From: Hormiphora californensis
Taxonomy: Eukaryota > Ctenophora > Tentaculata > Cydippida > Pleurobrachiidae
Length of the DNA stretch: 64,000 nt
Direction: 5' to 3'
Assembly (NCBI GenBank): GCA_020137815.1
Contig: CM035357.1
Location: 1,423,020 to 1,487,019 of the forward strand
The notes below the pieces were generated by a model. The model had not been told where the DNA came from and made no database searches. It saw nothing but the letters and a program-made list of their open reading frames with translations. Of this stretch, positions 47,222 to 60,100 are shown one piece after another (the first letter of the stretch is position 1; every line of letters begins with the position of its first letter). The position numbers were made by a program, and so were the translations under genes.

Positions 47222-47608
47222 GCAAGTATATCTAAATCAAAATATTTGTTGTACAATAGGTATAATAGGCTGCTTGGCTGAGGTATTTCAAGAGTTTCTT
47301 TGTAAGTTGCGGAAGTGTTTGAGAGAATGGAGGCTAGGCGATAGGTTGGCGGTTGGCACCGAACTTTGTTGTACTTACGTAGAGTTATAGGCGCTATTTT
47401 GTAAACTAGTATAGCCCAATATGTTTTACAGAACATGTCTGGATAATTTTGTAACTATCCATGGTCTCATAATTGTCAATTAATCACTGTTTAAATAATC
47501 TAAATGGTGGTAAAATATTTAAAATTAGAAGAGCTAGAGAATATCTTTCTAATTTAAGATCTCTTTTATGGCTGTTGGCAATTGGAAGTTTAATCGCATT
47601 AAAGAGAC

Positions 47609-47862
<254 letters not shown>

Positions 47863-48173
47863 AAAAGCATTGTAGTCAGTACGCCGTTATCATCTTTTAG
47901 TATTTTACCAGAGCTATGAGAAAAATATATTTCTAAAGGGTATAGATCATCGGCCTTTTGTTTCATTATTTTGTCGTCATCCTCTCTCTCTCTGTTGTTC
48001 CAGTATTTCCCATCAACTGAATATATCCTGACCTGACCATCTACCAGCTTCCACCACCCCCAGCAGTACACCCAGTTGAGAGTTATAGTCAAACCCCATC
48101 GACTGTACAGTACGCAGTACACCCAGTCCACTGCAGCTCCTTCTCTGTGTTGTGTTGACCCTGGATTACCATA

Positions 48174-51100
48174 ATGAACACTGCCCTTGCGTTGCTGCTT
48201 CGGAAACGGCGTGGACCGGACACTAGCTCTGATCATAGTAATGTGGTAGCAGCCCACCTGAAGAAAAGTCGTGGAGGGGCGGCATCTTGGGGGCAACGGT
48301 TACAGGTGGGGCGGCATCTTGGGGGCAACGGTTACAGGTGGGGCGGCATCTTGGGGGCAACGGTTACAGGTGGGGCGGCATCTTGGGGGCAACGGTTACA
48401 GGTGGGGCGGCATCTTGGGGGCAACGGTTACAGGTGGGGCGGCATCTTGGGGGCAACGGTTACAGGTGGGGCGGCATCTTGGGGGCAACGGTTACAGGTG
48501 GGGCGGCATCTTGGGGGCAACGGTTACAGGTGGGGCGGCATCTTGGGGGCAACGGTTACAGGTGGGGCGGCATCTTGGGGGCAACGGTTACAGGTGGGGC
48601 GGCATCTTGGGGGCAACGGTTACAGGTGGGGCGGCATCTTGGGGGCAACGGTTACAGGTGGGGCGGCATCTTGGGGGCAACGGTTACAGGTGGGGCGGCA
48701 TCTTGGGGGCAACGGTTACAGGTGGGGCGGCATCTTGGGGGCAACGGTTACAGGTGGGGCGGCATCTTGGGGGCAACGGTTACAGGTGGGGCGGCATCTT
48801 GGGGGCAACGGTTACAGGTGGGGCGGCATCTTGGGGGCAACGGTTACAGGTGGGGCGGCATCTTGGGGGCAACGGTTACAGGTGGGGCGGCATCTTGGGG
48901 GCAACGGTTACAGGTGGGGCGGCATCTTGGGGGCAACGGTTACAGGTGGGGCGGCATCTTGGGGGCAACGGTTACAGGTGGGGCGGCATCTTGGGGGCAA
49001 CGGTTACAGGTGGGGCGGCATCTTGGGGGCAACGGTTACAGGTGGGGCGGCATCTTGGGGGCAACGGTTACAGGTGGGGCGGCATCTTGGGGGCAACGGT
49101 TACAGGTGGGGCGGCATCTTGGGGGCAACGGTTACAGGTGGGGCGGCATCTTGGGGGCAACGGTTACAGGTGGGGCGGCATCTTGGGGGCAACGGTTACA
49201 GGTGGGGCGGCATCTTGGGGGCAACGGTTACAGGTGGGGCGGCATCTTGGGGGCAACGGTTACAGGTGGGGCGGCATCTTGGGGGCAACGGTTACAGGTG
49301 GGGCGGCATCTTGGGGGCAACGGTTACAGGTGGGGCGGCATCTTGGGGGCAACGGTTACAGGTGGGGCGGCATCTTGGGGGCAACGGTTACAGGTGGGGC
49401 GGCATCTTGGGGGCAACGGTTACAGGTGGGGCGGCATCTTGGGGGCAACGGTTACAGGTGGGGCGGCATCTTGGGGGCAACGGTTACAGGTGGGGCGGCA
49501 TCTTGGGGGCAACGGTTACAGGTGGGGCGGCATCTTGGGGGCAACGGTTACAGGTGGGGCGGCATCTTGGGGGCAACGGTTACAGGTGGGGCGGCATCTT
49601 GGGGGCAACGGTTACAGGTGGGGCGGCATCTTGGGGGCAACGGTTACAGGTGGGGCGGCATCTTGGGGGCAACGGTTACAGGTGGGGCGGCATCTTGGGG
49701 GCAACGGTTACAGGTGGGGCGGCATCTTGGGGGCAACGGTTACAGGTGGGGCGGCATCTTGGGGGCAACGGTTACAGGTGGGGCGGCATCTTGGGGGCAA
49801 CGGTTACAGGTGGGGCGGCATCTTGGGGGCAACGGTTACAGGTGGGGCGGCATCTTGGGGGCAACGGTTACAGGTGGGGCGGCATCTTGGGGGCAACGGT
49901 TACAGGTGGGGCGGCATCTTGGGGGCAACGGTTACAGGTGGGGCGGCATCTTGGGGGCAACGGTTACAGGTGGGGCGGCATCTTGGGGGCAACGGTTACA
50001 GGTGGGGCGGCATCTTGGGGGCAACGGTTACAGGTGGGGCGGCATCTTGGGGGCAACGGTTACAGGTGGGGCGGCATCTTGGGGGCAACGGTTACTGGTT
50101 ACAGGTTACATGGGAAAATGTAGGCCGGATTCCCATGAACCTAGATTCTAGGGCATATTAGTAGAGGGGGGTAAGAGTACCGGGAGGGCATATGTTGGTG
50201 GAATATAAGTGCGGGTAAAGGGGTTTAATTGGTGTGGAAAACCTGTTAGTATGAGTAATCGGTTTAGTCTTCAAAAGAGTAATTATAATTTGAGCTAAAA
50301 CAGTGTTCAAAATGACTGCAATTTCTAATTGATTTATATCCCTTTCCAGAATAAGTTGCGAAGGGAGCAGAGACGGCGAGATAAAGGGGATGTTAGTGAT
50401 TCTGAGGATTCAAATCAGTCAGAGGAGTCCCAGGAACCGAAAAAGAAACTCAAAACTCTCCTCCGGGAAAAAGGTTTGTTTATGTGTGCTTGTCAGGAGA
50501 ATTTAGGCAGAGGGGGGGCAGAGGGCAGGCCTTGATATATGAACGGTTCAAATCAAGGCCTGCGGCCTGTATTGAATCAGGAACCAAGTTTATAATTGAA
50601 ATGGTTGATCTGGCTCAGGCTAAATATAATGGATAAAACAGCATTTTTCCCAATTTCCCTCAATGGCACGTTGTCCTTCTATATCTGTTCTAATGACATT
50701 ACCATGGTGTCTGCCGTCCCATTCTACAGCATTTCATGTCTATCTATCTAGCACTTCATGTGGCAGTAGCTGTTTAGCCCGGTTAGTTTTGCGTGCCGGA
50801 TAGTGATCTGACTAGTAGACTAAGTAGATTATAGTGAGACTTGTTTTGTTAAAACCACGGGGGGAGAGGGTCGAACAAGTGCTGTCAGAGTGTGCGAGGA
50901 CTGTGGTTAGACACTTTATCATGGTCCACGAGGCTACAGTTGGCCACTCAACTAGTGGTCCTGGGAATCTTGAATTACTTGCAGGCAGAAGTACGTCAGT
51001 ACCGATTTAGGCAGCGATTAGCTGGTCTCAGTCACCCGAAAACGTTTGTGGAACGTGGGGTACGGTGATAGTGCTTGGAACTCCAGTCAATATATGTGTG

Positions 51101-54100
51101 TTCAGCCATTCTATCAGGAACCGACCGAATCAGGAAATACTGGTCCCTGATTGGCTGATAACCAGTCACGTGACCTAAATAACGTTTTCTGATTGGTTGT
51201 TTACTTGTTTCGGTCGGTTCCTGCATTCTATCATTCACTCCCTCCCCCAGGATTCACCTACGTGATAGACGACCAGCGGAGGGTAGACGGAGAATTCCGG
51301 TTGTTCCCAGAGGACCTATCTTTTGATAGCATTGTGAAGTTAAATGTTGGCGGGGTAATGTACGAGACGAGACGGAGTACACTTCAGTGAGTGCATCATG
51401 GTAACTGGATAGTTTCCATTGGGGGGGGGGGGGGGCGACATGTTAATTGTTAATAAATCACCTCTTTTTTTCGATGTTAGTATTGACAAAGTTAACATGT
51501 CGCCCCCCCCCCTTTCCATTTCAGTTCTATAATGTAAAGTTAACTTTTATTCAACTTCCTGGTCTCTCTCATATCCCTATTCATTGACTAATGCAGTACA
51601 TCCCCCCTAGGAGGTTCCCGGACACACTACTAGGAGGGGATGGTATAGAGAAGTACTACTGTAAAGCGATGGGTGTCTACTTTTTAGATCGACACCGCTC
51701 TGCATTTAGTTCCATCCTATCTTATTATCAGAGCGGGGGACTCCTCTGTATACCTACCACCATTCACCCCTTGGTTAGTTGTTATAGTACCTCGTTATTT
51801 ATTATTATTATTTAGTTCCATCCTATCTTACTACCAGAGCGGGGGTCTTCTCTGTATACCTACCACCATTCACCCCCTGGTTAGTTGTAGTACCTCGTTA
51901 GTTCCATCCTATCTTACTACCAGAGTGGGGGTCTTCTCTGTATACCTACCACCATTCACCCCTTGGTTAGTTGTAGTACCTCGTTATCTTCCTCATAGCA
52001 ATCAGTTTTCTCACAATCTCACCCCACGACACTGCTCTCTCACACTACTTAAAGTAACAATCTCACCATTTAGTTCCATCCTATCTTACTACCAGAGTGG
52101 GGGTCTTCTCTGTATACCTACCACCATTCACCCCTTGGTTAGTTTTGGTTACGAAATAACCCCTTCGTGCGCGCTGGCAAGGGGTAACTTCGTAACCAAT
52201 GGTTAGTTGTAGTACCTCATTATCTTCCTCAGACCATATTTTCATAAAGCAAGCAGTTCTCTCACGATCTCACCTCACGACACTGCTCTCTCACACTAGT
52301 TAAAGTAACAATCTCACCCCGCGACACTGCTCTTTCACACTAGTTAAAGTAACAATCTCACTACGCGACACTGCTCTCTCACATTAGTTAAAGTAACAAT
52401 CTCACCACGCGACACTGCTCTCTCACACTAGTTAAAGTAACAATCTCACCACGCGACACTACTCTCTCACACTAGTTAAAGTAACAATCTCACCACGCGA
52501 CACTACTCTCTCACATTAGTTAAAGTAACAATCTCACCACACGACACTACTCTCTCACACTAGTTAAAGTAACAATCTCACCCCACGACACTACTCTCTC
52601 ACACTAGTTAAAGTAACAATCTCACCCCGCGACACTACTCTCTCACACTAGTTAAAGTAACAATCTCACCGCCAGGTGTTCCTTGAAGAAGCCCGGTTCT
52701 TCCAGCTAGGACAGGGGATTATCAACAAGTTGGAGACTCCATTCTTTGTGAGGAAGAAGAGGACTGAGGGGACCATGAAACAGAAAATTTGGTACACATT
52801 GGATGACCCTGCCTCTTCAACTATCGCTAAAAGTGTTGCTTTCTTTGATCTGGTCAGTAGGGGGATATTACTAATAGGGTCCCTCACCACGCGACACTAC
52901 TCTCTCACACTAGTTAAAGTAACAATCTCACCCCACGACACTGCCTCTTCAACCATTGCTAAAAGTGTTGCTTTCTTTGATTTGGTCAGTCTTATAGGGG
53001 GATGTCACCAGTTTGTAATACTTTCCACTACTGTTAGGCTAGATCTGGTCAGTAGGGGGGGGGGGTCTACTACGAGTTTCTAATGGCTGGTCCCTGTACT
53101 GCTATTGGAATGTCTCTTTCATTTTCTCTACTGTGAGACTAGATCAGATGTCCATCACCAAACTAGAACTAGCATATTCTGTACTTCACCAAACTAGAAC
53201 TAGCATCTGTACTTCACCAAACTATAATCCCCCATCATCCCTACAGGGTTGTATTATAACCGCAATAGCCCTAATTTGCCTGAAATCCCTGGATCGCTTC
53301 AAACAGACAGACAGAGATAGTCCCACAGATCTGACCCACACACATGAGGTGATATTCTTTATACTGGAGACCATCTGTATGATCTGGTTTACCATGGACC
53401 TGTTTCTCAGGTAAATAACCAATCAGAACTCGTTATTTAGGTCACGTGACTGGTTATCAGCCAATCAGGGACCAGTATTTCCTGATTCGGTCGGTTCATG
53501 CCAGATTTATTGCGGGGGTTTTACTGTCAGGCCAATGCTCTGACAGGGGTTTTACTATGAAAGTACCATCTAGATTTGAATAATATTATGATTAGAGCCA
53601 GCCTGTCAGAGCATTGGCCTGACCCTATTCTCATTTCTATCGCGTGCGAGAACTGTGGTCAGAACTCAGAGCATTGGCCTGACAGGTGCTAAATCTTTTT
53701 GTCAAACTATTCTCAATCATGTTCTCAGCTCTCTCTCTCTTAAAATCAATTACGCTCCAGTTGCAGATTGGAGGCTGGCTCCAGTTTCTGGCGCCAGCCT
53801 CCAGTCTGCAACTGGCGCAAGCTGGGAGAGTCCCTGTGCGCGCCAAATCTTCGTTGACTAGCAGGGTTTTCGATGTGAATTGCATGTAAAGTAGCGCGCG
53901 CGGCAGTGTCAGCAGTGTCAGCAGGGGCCTGCTTCATTGTAACTAACGTCAGTCGCAAAATCTCTAACTGGACCCTTAACCCACCAACTTTACCCAGGTT
54001 TTGTGTGTGTCCTAACAGATCTCAGTTCTGCCGGAATATACTAAACTGGATTGATATCGCCTCTATTGTTCCTTTCTACCTAGAACTCATGGTATGTTGT

Positions 54101-57100
54101 TTAGGTCATAGGGTTCATGTGTTTAGTTTATTGATACACATGAGGCCATCTGGGAAAGGAAGGGGGCTGAGGAGTTTAGAACGACGGCACTACTTTCATT
54201 TGTGTACTGAGTAGACCTAATTTAGTTCTTGGTTATCAAGCTCGTTCTGTTTTGGTATTTTAAAATTATGGAGAGGGGTGCTTGAGAGTAGAAGAGGTAA
54301 ATAAACACTATTAAATATACAAGACAAGCTTAGATAATCGGGGGAAAATATTTTACTGCACAAAAATTAATAAAAGTATCACATGCTAGAGTCCAAAACT
54401 AAAGTTTCTAGTTAGGGAGGCATGAGGTTTCCTTGTGACACTTCAACTCTTTTCGCTTCATGGATGCATTACATCGGTTACACTGAACAACATTCTCCGG
54501 GCATCTCACTCGACTGTGTTCATCTAAACATTCTCTAGTTACCTCCTCGGAACATTTCTCACCAGGAACCGACCGAATCAGGAAATACTGGTCCCTGATT
54601 GGCTGATAACCAGTCACGTGACCTAAATAACGAGTTCTGATTGGTTGTTTACTTGTTTCGGTCGGTTCCTGTTTCTCACACTTCAATAACACCATGGGAC
54701 ATACACTTTCGTGGTTCGGCTTCTCGACAATTTTATCACAGATCCAGCAGTCCAAAAACAGTGGGCAAACAATCGCTTTATGGCTCGGCACCTGACGATA
54801 AGGATTTTGACGCCCTTCAAAGCACTTCCAAATAAGTATGCATAATTCACATTCTTGTATTCTGGCTATGCAATCTTTCTCCTCATGTCTAGATGTTTTC
54901 CATATATGCATTTGCTTTGAGCACCATTTGCAGAGGCTTTTTTTACAGAACTTAATCCTGTGAAGTTCCTGTTCATCATGTGGTATAGGAGCCTGACAAG
55001 ACGGGCAGGATGTTTTTCGTTTCTCACATAAATTCCTTGAATGATCTTCCAGATTTTCCTGTGTCACAACCTTCTTACAGATGTTACACTTGACGTTTCT
55101 TTTAGGACAGGAATCATTAGAGTGTGCTGCCAATGTGTCCCAGACAACTTGCCTCTGGCAGAAATTACAGTTCACTAGTCGTTTTTCACAGAATTCTTCC
55201 TCATGTCGATCCAAACTAGCCCTGGGTACAGGTTTCCTACATTTTTCACAGCCGGCTGGCAAATTTCCGATAATTCGTCCTAACTGGAACCGATATGTAG
55301 GTTGAAACAGGACGGTGACTGGCAGTTAGGACAGGAGGTACAGCAAGAAACACATCCTTCACAGTAGAGTTGGTGGCAGCAGTTGGTAGCGACTGCATCA
55401 GAACAGATATCTAAACAGATAAGACAGTTGAACTGTTCCAATACCGACTGCATCCTGAACATAAACACAATGAAATATACTTTTTGTAAGACTAAGCGGA
55501 AATGTAATGCTGTACTACTGCACTACCAGAAGAAAAAAGTAAGCGCTGTGAGGAAAACAGAAATAGCAGAACTGTCGCTACGAGTCAATGAAATATTCTT
55601 TTTGTAAGACTAAGCGGAAACTGTAATGCTGTACTACTGCACTACCAGTAGAAAAAAGTAAGCGCTGTGAGGAAAACAGAAATAGCAGAACTGTCGCTAC
55701 GAGTCAATGAAATATTCTTTTTGTAAGACTAAGCGGAAACTGTACTGCTGTACTACTGCACTACCAGAAGAAAAAAAGTAAACGCTGTGAGGAAAACAGA
55801 AATAGCTCCACGCGAGGGATATTGTAACATGCTAATGTAATGCAGCTGTACTAGCATTCATGCTAAGCAATGTGGGAAATACATACAATACCAGCATATT
55901 TTAACAAGTTACTTGATACCCGGTGATGACAGCTCTGCTGCGTTTTATAAACGATCATGTAAGAGAAATATAAAATGGATCAATCGCAGAATTTAGAGCT
56001 GTGTTGACAGATAGAGATTCAATCTTGGTATTGATGAAACACATGGCCGTACAATATATTTGGGGAAGCTATATTCTCCTGTTGACCGCTGTCTGATAGA
56101 ACCTACCGCGAAGAGTCGACTTGTCAGTTCCTGACCAACCACTACCCTAACCACTACCCCTCAGGGCCACTCATCACGATCACCCACTATGCCGGCTATA
56201 TGGATTATCGCTGTTGCGATAGTCCCTAGTGCGTTCCCCAAACCAGGAAAATGGCCATATAACAGGAATGGAAGAGGCGGGTTTAGGCGTCAGTACACCG
56301 AATAAAAATGAGGATGGTTTTCGCTGTAAAAGTATATTTCAAGACAAACACACGCACAATAACATAAACAAATCCATACTACGTAAAGAAATTAAAGAAT
56401 CAAAGTTGAGAGGACATAAATTATTGACCTGTTTACGAACACGATTAAAACTGGTCCATCGGGTTTGTGAAACGGAAACATGATTGCCAGTGATATTGTA
56501 GCTTACTCCACTCCATTGATGCATAACAGTGGCAGCATTCAACGATCTTTGCTGGACATAGTGATTCGTGTTCTGTCAAGCGTTCTCTGTATACCTCTGC
56601 CGAACAGTGTTCACACTCCAATAGGTCCTTGGAACATTCGTGGAAGGACTTTGGGACAACTGTCTCGCAGTAATCGCACTCCATATAGTGGCAATCATTG
56701 GTAATGAAATTACCCCTCCGCAAAAGCCCATGCAATATAATAACAGGGATGACTTCGTAACCAATGGCAATCATGAGTTTGAGAACTCACAAAACATGGG
56801 GTAATGTGGAGAAGGATGAGCGAGGAATAGAGCAACGTACCACGATCGAAACCGGACAAAAACGATTTAGTTATCTGAGCAAACGTACATTTCATGAAAA
56901 CACGATAACAAACAAATATGGCCGTACCCTGTTATACTGCATCATTCATTTTACATTTGTTAGACGAATTAGTAAAGAGCAAAGATTATTGACTCAAAAA
57001 CCATGGTGATTGCATGATCACGCCTAATATTAGCGAATACTAGTTTACCCATAATTGTTCATTCGGTAAATGGGAAAAATAGAAGAAAATAGATCTCCCT

Positions 57101-60100
57101 GTTCTGACATCATGGTCTCAACTGTATCACGCCTTCTGCATGCATCTGGTAGGTGAAAATTTTGGCACGAATCACAAAACAACATTTGAAAAGGAGTGGG
57201 CCGATTTCCCCGATTTGGCCGTCTGTGGCAACTAAAGCTTTCGTGATTATATACTGCCCTTATAGTGTATCGTTTTGGGCACCATTTACACTTTAGCTTC
57301 TTACAGCCCACATTGGCATGGTTTTTATAGTTTTCCCAAGCAAAACTTCTTTTGCAGATAGAGCATTGCACAATTCTTTTAGAGCATCTGAATTCTGTGT
57401 GATGATTTAGAGTGTCCAACGCCATTTCACACAGACACAAATGGCAGGAAACCAGCCGCTTTTCACAAAATCTGCTGTAATGGTCCTCCAAACTTTCATA
57501 AACAATCTGCCCTGGGCACCCTAGACAGCAACTTACAACACGCTTCGGGCATGTATTGGATTTGTGGTATTCGAGTTTGTCACTCACAACTTTCAATCCG
57601 CATAAATCACAATCTACCAACCTCATTTTACACTCTCTATTCTCATGAACCCTATCCTCTCCAACAGAGTCGCTGTTCATTTGGTACTCATGATTCAAGC
57701 AGAACTGACATTTGATCCATCTTTTAACACATAGAAAAGTGGTGTGAAATTCCTGTGCATCATGCGGTATACGCTTTTGACATGACGAGCAAGGAATTGT
57801 TCGTCTTTCGCAAAGGTTCGTTAGATGATCCTCCAGATTTTCCTGTATAACAACTTTTCGACACTTGGTACACTTGACGTTTCTTTTAGGGCAGGAAACT
57901 TTAGTATGGGCTGCTAATTCGTCCCAAACAACTTCACAATGACAGAGATCACATTTGACTTGTCGTTTTTCACAGAACTCTGCAACATGCCGGTTCAAAT
58001 CGGCTCTGGGCACAGGATTGCTACATTTTTCACAGTTGATTTTCTGGTTTCCGATAATTCGCCTTACTGGTACTGATATGTATGTTGAAACAGGACGGTG
58101 TCGACAGTTAGGACAGGAGGTACAGCGAGATACACATCCTTCACAGTAGAGTTGGTGGCAGCAGTTGGTAGCAACAGCATCTTTGCAAATATCCAGACAG
58201 ATAAGACAGTTGAATTCGTCTAACTCTGACATTCGGCCTAACTACAATAAGGGTAAACAAATTAGCTAATGTAAATAATGACAATAAAGCCCACTTTTAA
58301 GCGCACCTAACTATGCATCAGGCTATCGAAATGTATTAATATACTATAATTGAGTCAGCAGCTATGGTATGATGGCTGGGATCGCTTATATAAACAAAAC
58401 TAAAGTAGTTCCTTAACATGATAAAGAGCATATATGAGTTATATGAAACCTTGAGCCAGGCCTCAATATGCTGCAAATTACGGAGAACAAAGAGAATAAA
58501 CGAGCCCAATTCTGTCGGAATATACTAAACTCTGGATTAATATTGCTTCTATCGTACCCTTAATTCTACGTAGAAAACAACGACTGCAGAATACTGCTGC
58601 AGTACTAAAATTAAATTAAGAATCAGAAGCTTTCGGCTGAACTATATCAGGCATCATCTAATCAGCTGTAACAACAATGAAAAGTGAAAGTGTTTATATA
58701 TATATATATATATTATGTTGTGGAGAAGAAGATACGGGATCCGGGGAGCGGAGAGAAAGGGATGAGATCCAAATAGGAATCTCCCCCGCTGCCCTTAATT
58801 TATGTGCATGTGTGTATTGAGTTGAAAGCTTGGTTGCCCATGGTAGCCAATACAAATATCTTTCTGTCTTGGTTTGTATGGAACATTTGGTGTGAAACAT
58901 TACCAATACAAGTTCGACCCTCTCTCAACGGGCCCTGCAACGGCAAATTTTACAAAAGAAGAGTTAGAAGATAACAATTTAAAGAAGGATTAGAAGATGA
59001 CAATTAACAACAAAAACGAATATGAAAATCAATAAAACATATGTAATACATAAACAAATCGGTGATCTGTAGACTGCATAGTGCATACAGCATACTTATA
59101 CTTTAAGTCGAATTTTTTGAAACTGTCACCCCCCCCCCCTTTCACGCGCGACGTCGTATTTGCGCGTGACAGCCCCCACTTGCCTTCACTTTTCGGCAAA
59201 AAGCCGCATATCATCGGAAAGAGCATAATTTTGTGAGTCCGTAAAAGTTTTGTTTGACGAAATTGGTCAAGAAACAAAGGCGTGAGAGCCAAAACAAGCT
59301 TCCGACACGTTTCCGACGAGCAAATAAAAACTCGTGCGCCACCCAGGGGGGTGACAACTTCAAAAAATCCGACTTTATTTAGCCTCATAAGAAAACAAAT
59401 TATTTACTCATAATGATAAACCAGTGGTTTAACCAAGGCCACGCATGATTTGATCTTGGCTCCATAATCCATTGAAACCTATTCTCGCAACCTATTCTTG
59501 CAACCTATGTGAGATCGATCTCGGTCGCTGATGTGGCCAAGATTTGATCAAGTGCATCATTAATTTTGGAATCGGAAGATGCAGCAGCACGCCCTCCGAA
59601 AGGACGATTGCGCCGATTGGGACACTTGTACTTTTCGTGTTGAGATAATCTCCTGATACTGAATGGTTGGGAGCACCATTTGCATTTTCGTTTCTTACAG
59701 TCCACATTGGCATGGGTTTTATAGTTTTCCCAAGCAAAACTTTTTTTGCAAATCGAACATAACACAGTGGTTTAGGAGGTGTAAATTTCATTTTTCTAAC
59801 TTTTCCTGTTTATTGGTTGTTCTGTAAGGAAAAGGTTTAGCGGATTCAATGCAAAAAACCGCATGGAAAAATGTTGAGTAGTTTTGATGCTATGGAAGTT
59901 GGAACATGCGCGATTGAAAAATTCCAGTGAAATTATCTCTTTATGTGGTAAATTGAGACCCACCTCCAACTCATATCTAGCAGTTTCCTTTTTCTCCCTA
60001 CTTTTGATACTTTGTGTGGCTGTTGCTGTGATTATTCTCCAACAAAGGCAAAAAACCGCTTCAAAAAAGACTTTGAGGTCCATATGTACCATGAATTTCC

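Noticed and set aside
48174-50161. Three overlapping 620-650-codon open frames across the 32-bp array
   Set aside because: A stop-free unit whose length is not a multiple of 3 keeps all frames open; the array is best read as exon end plus intron.
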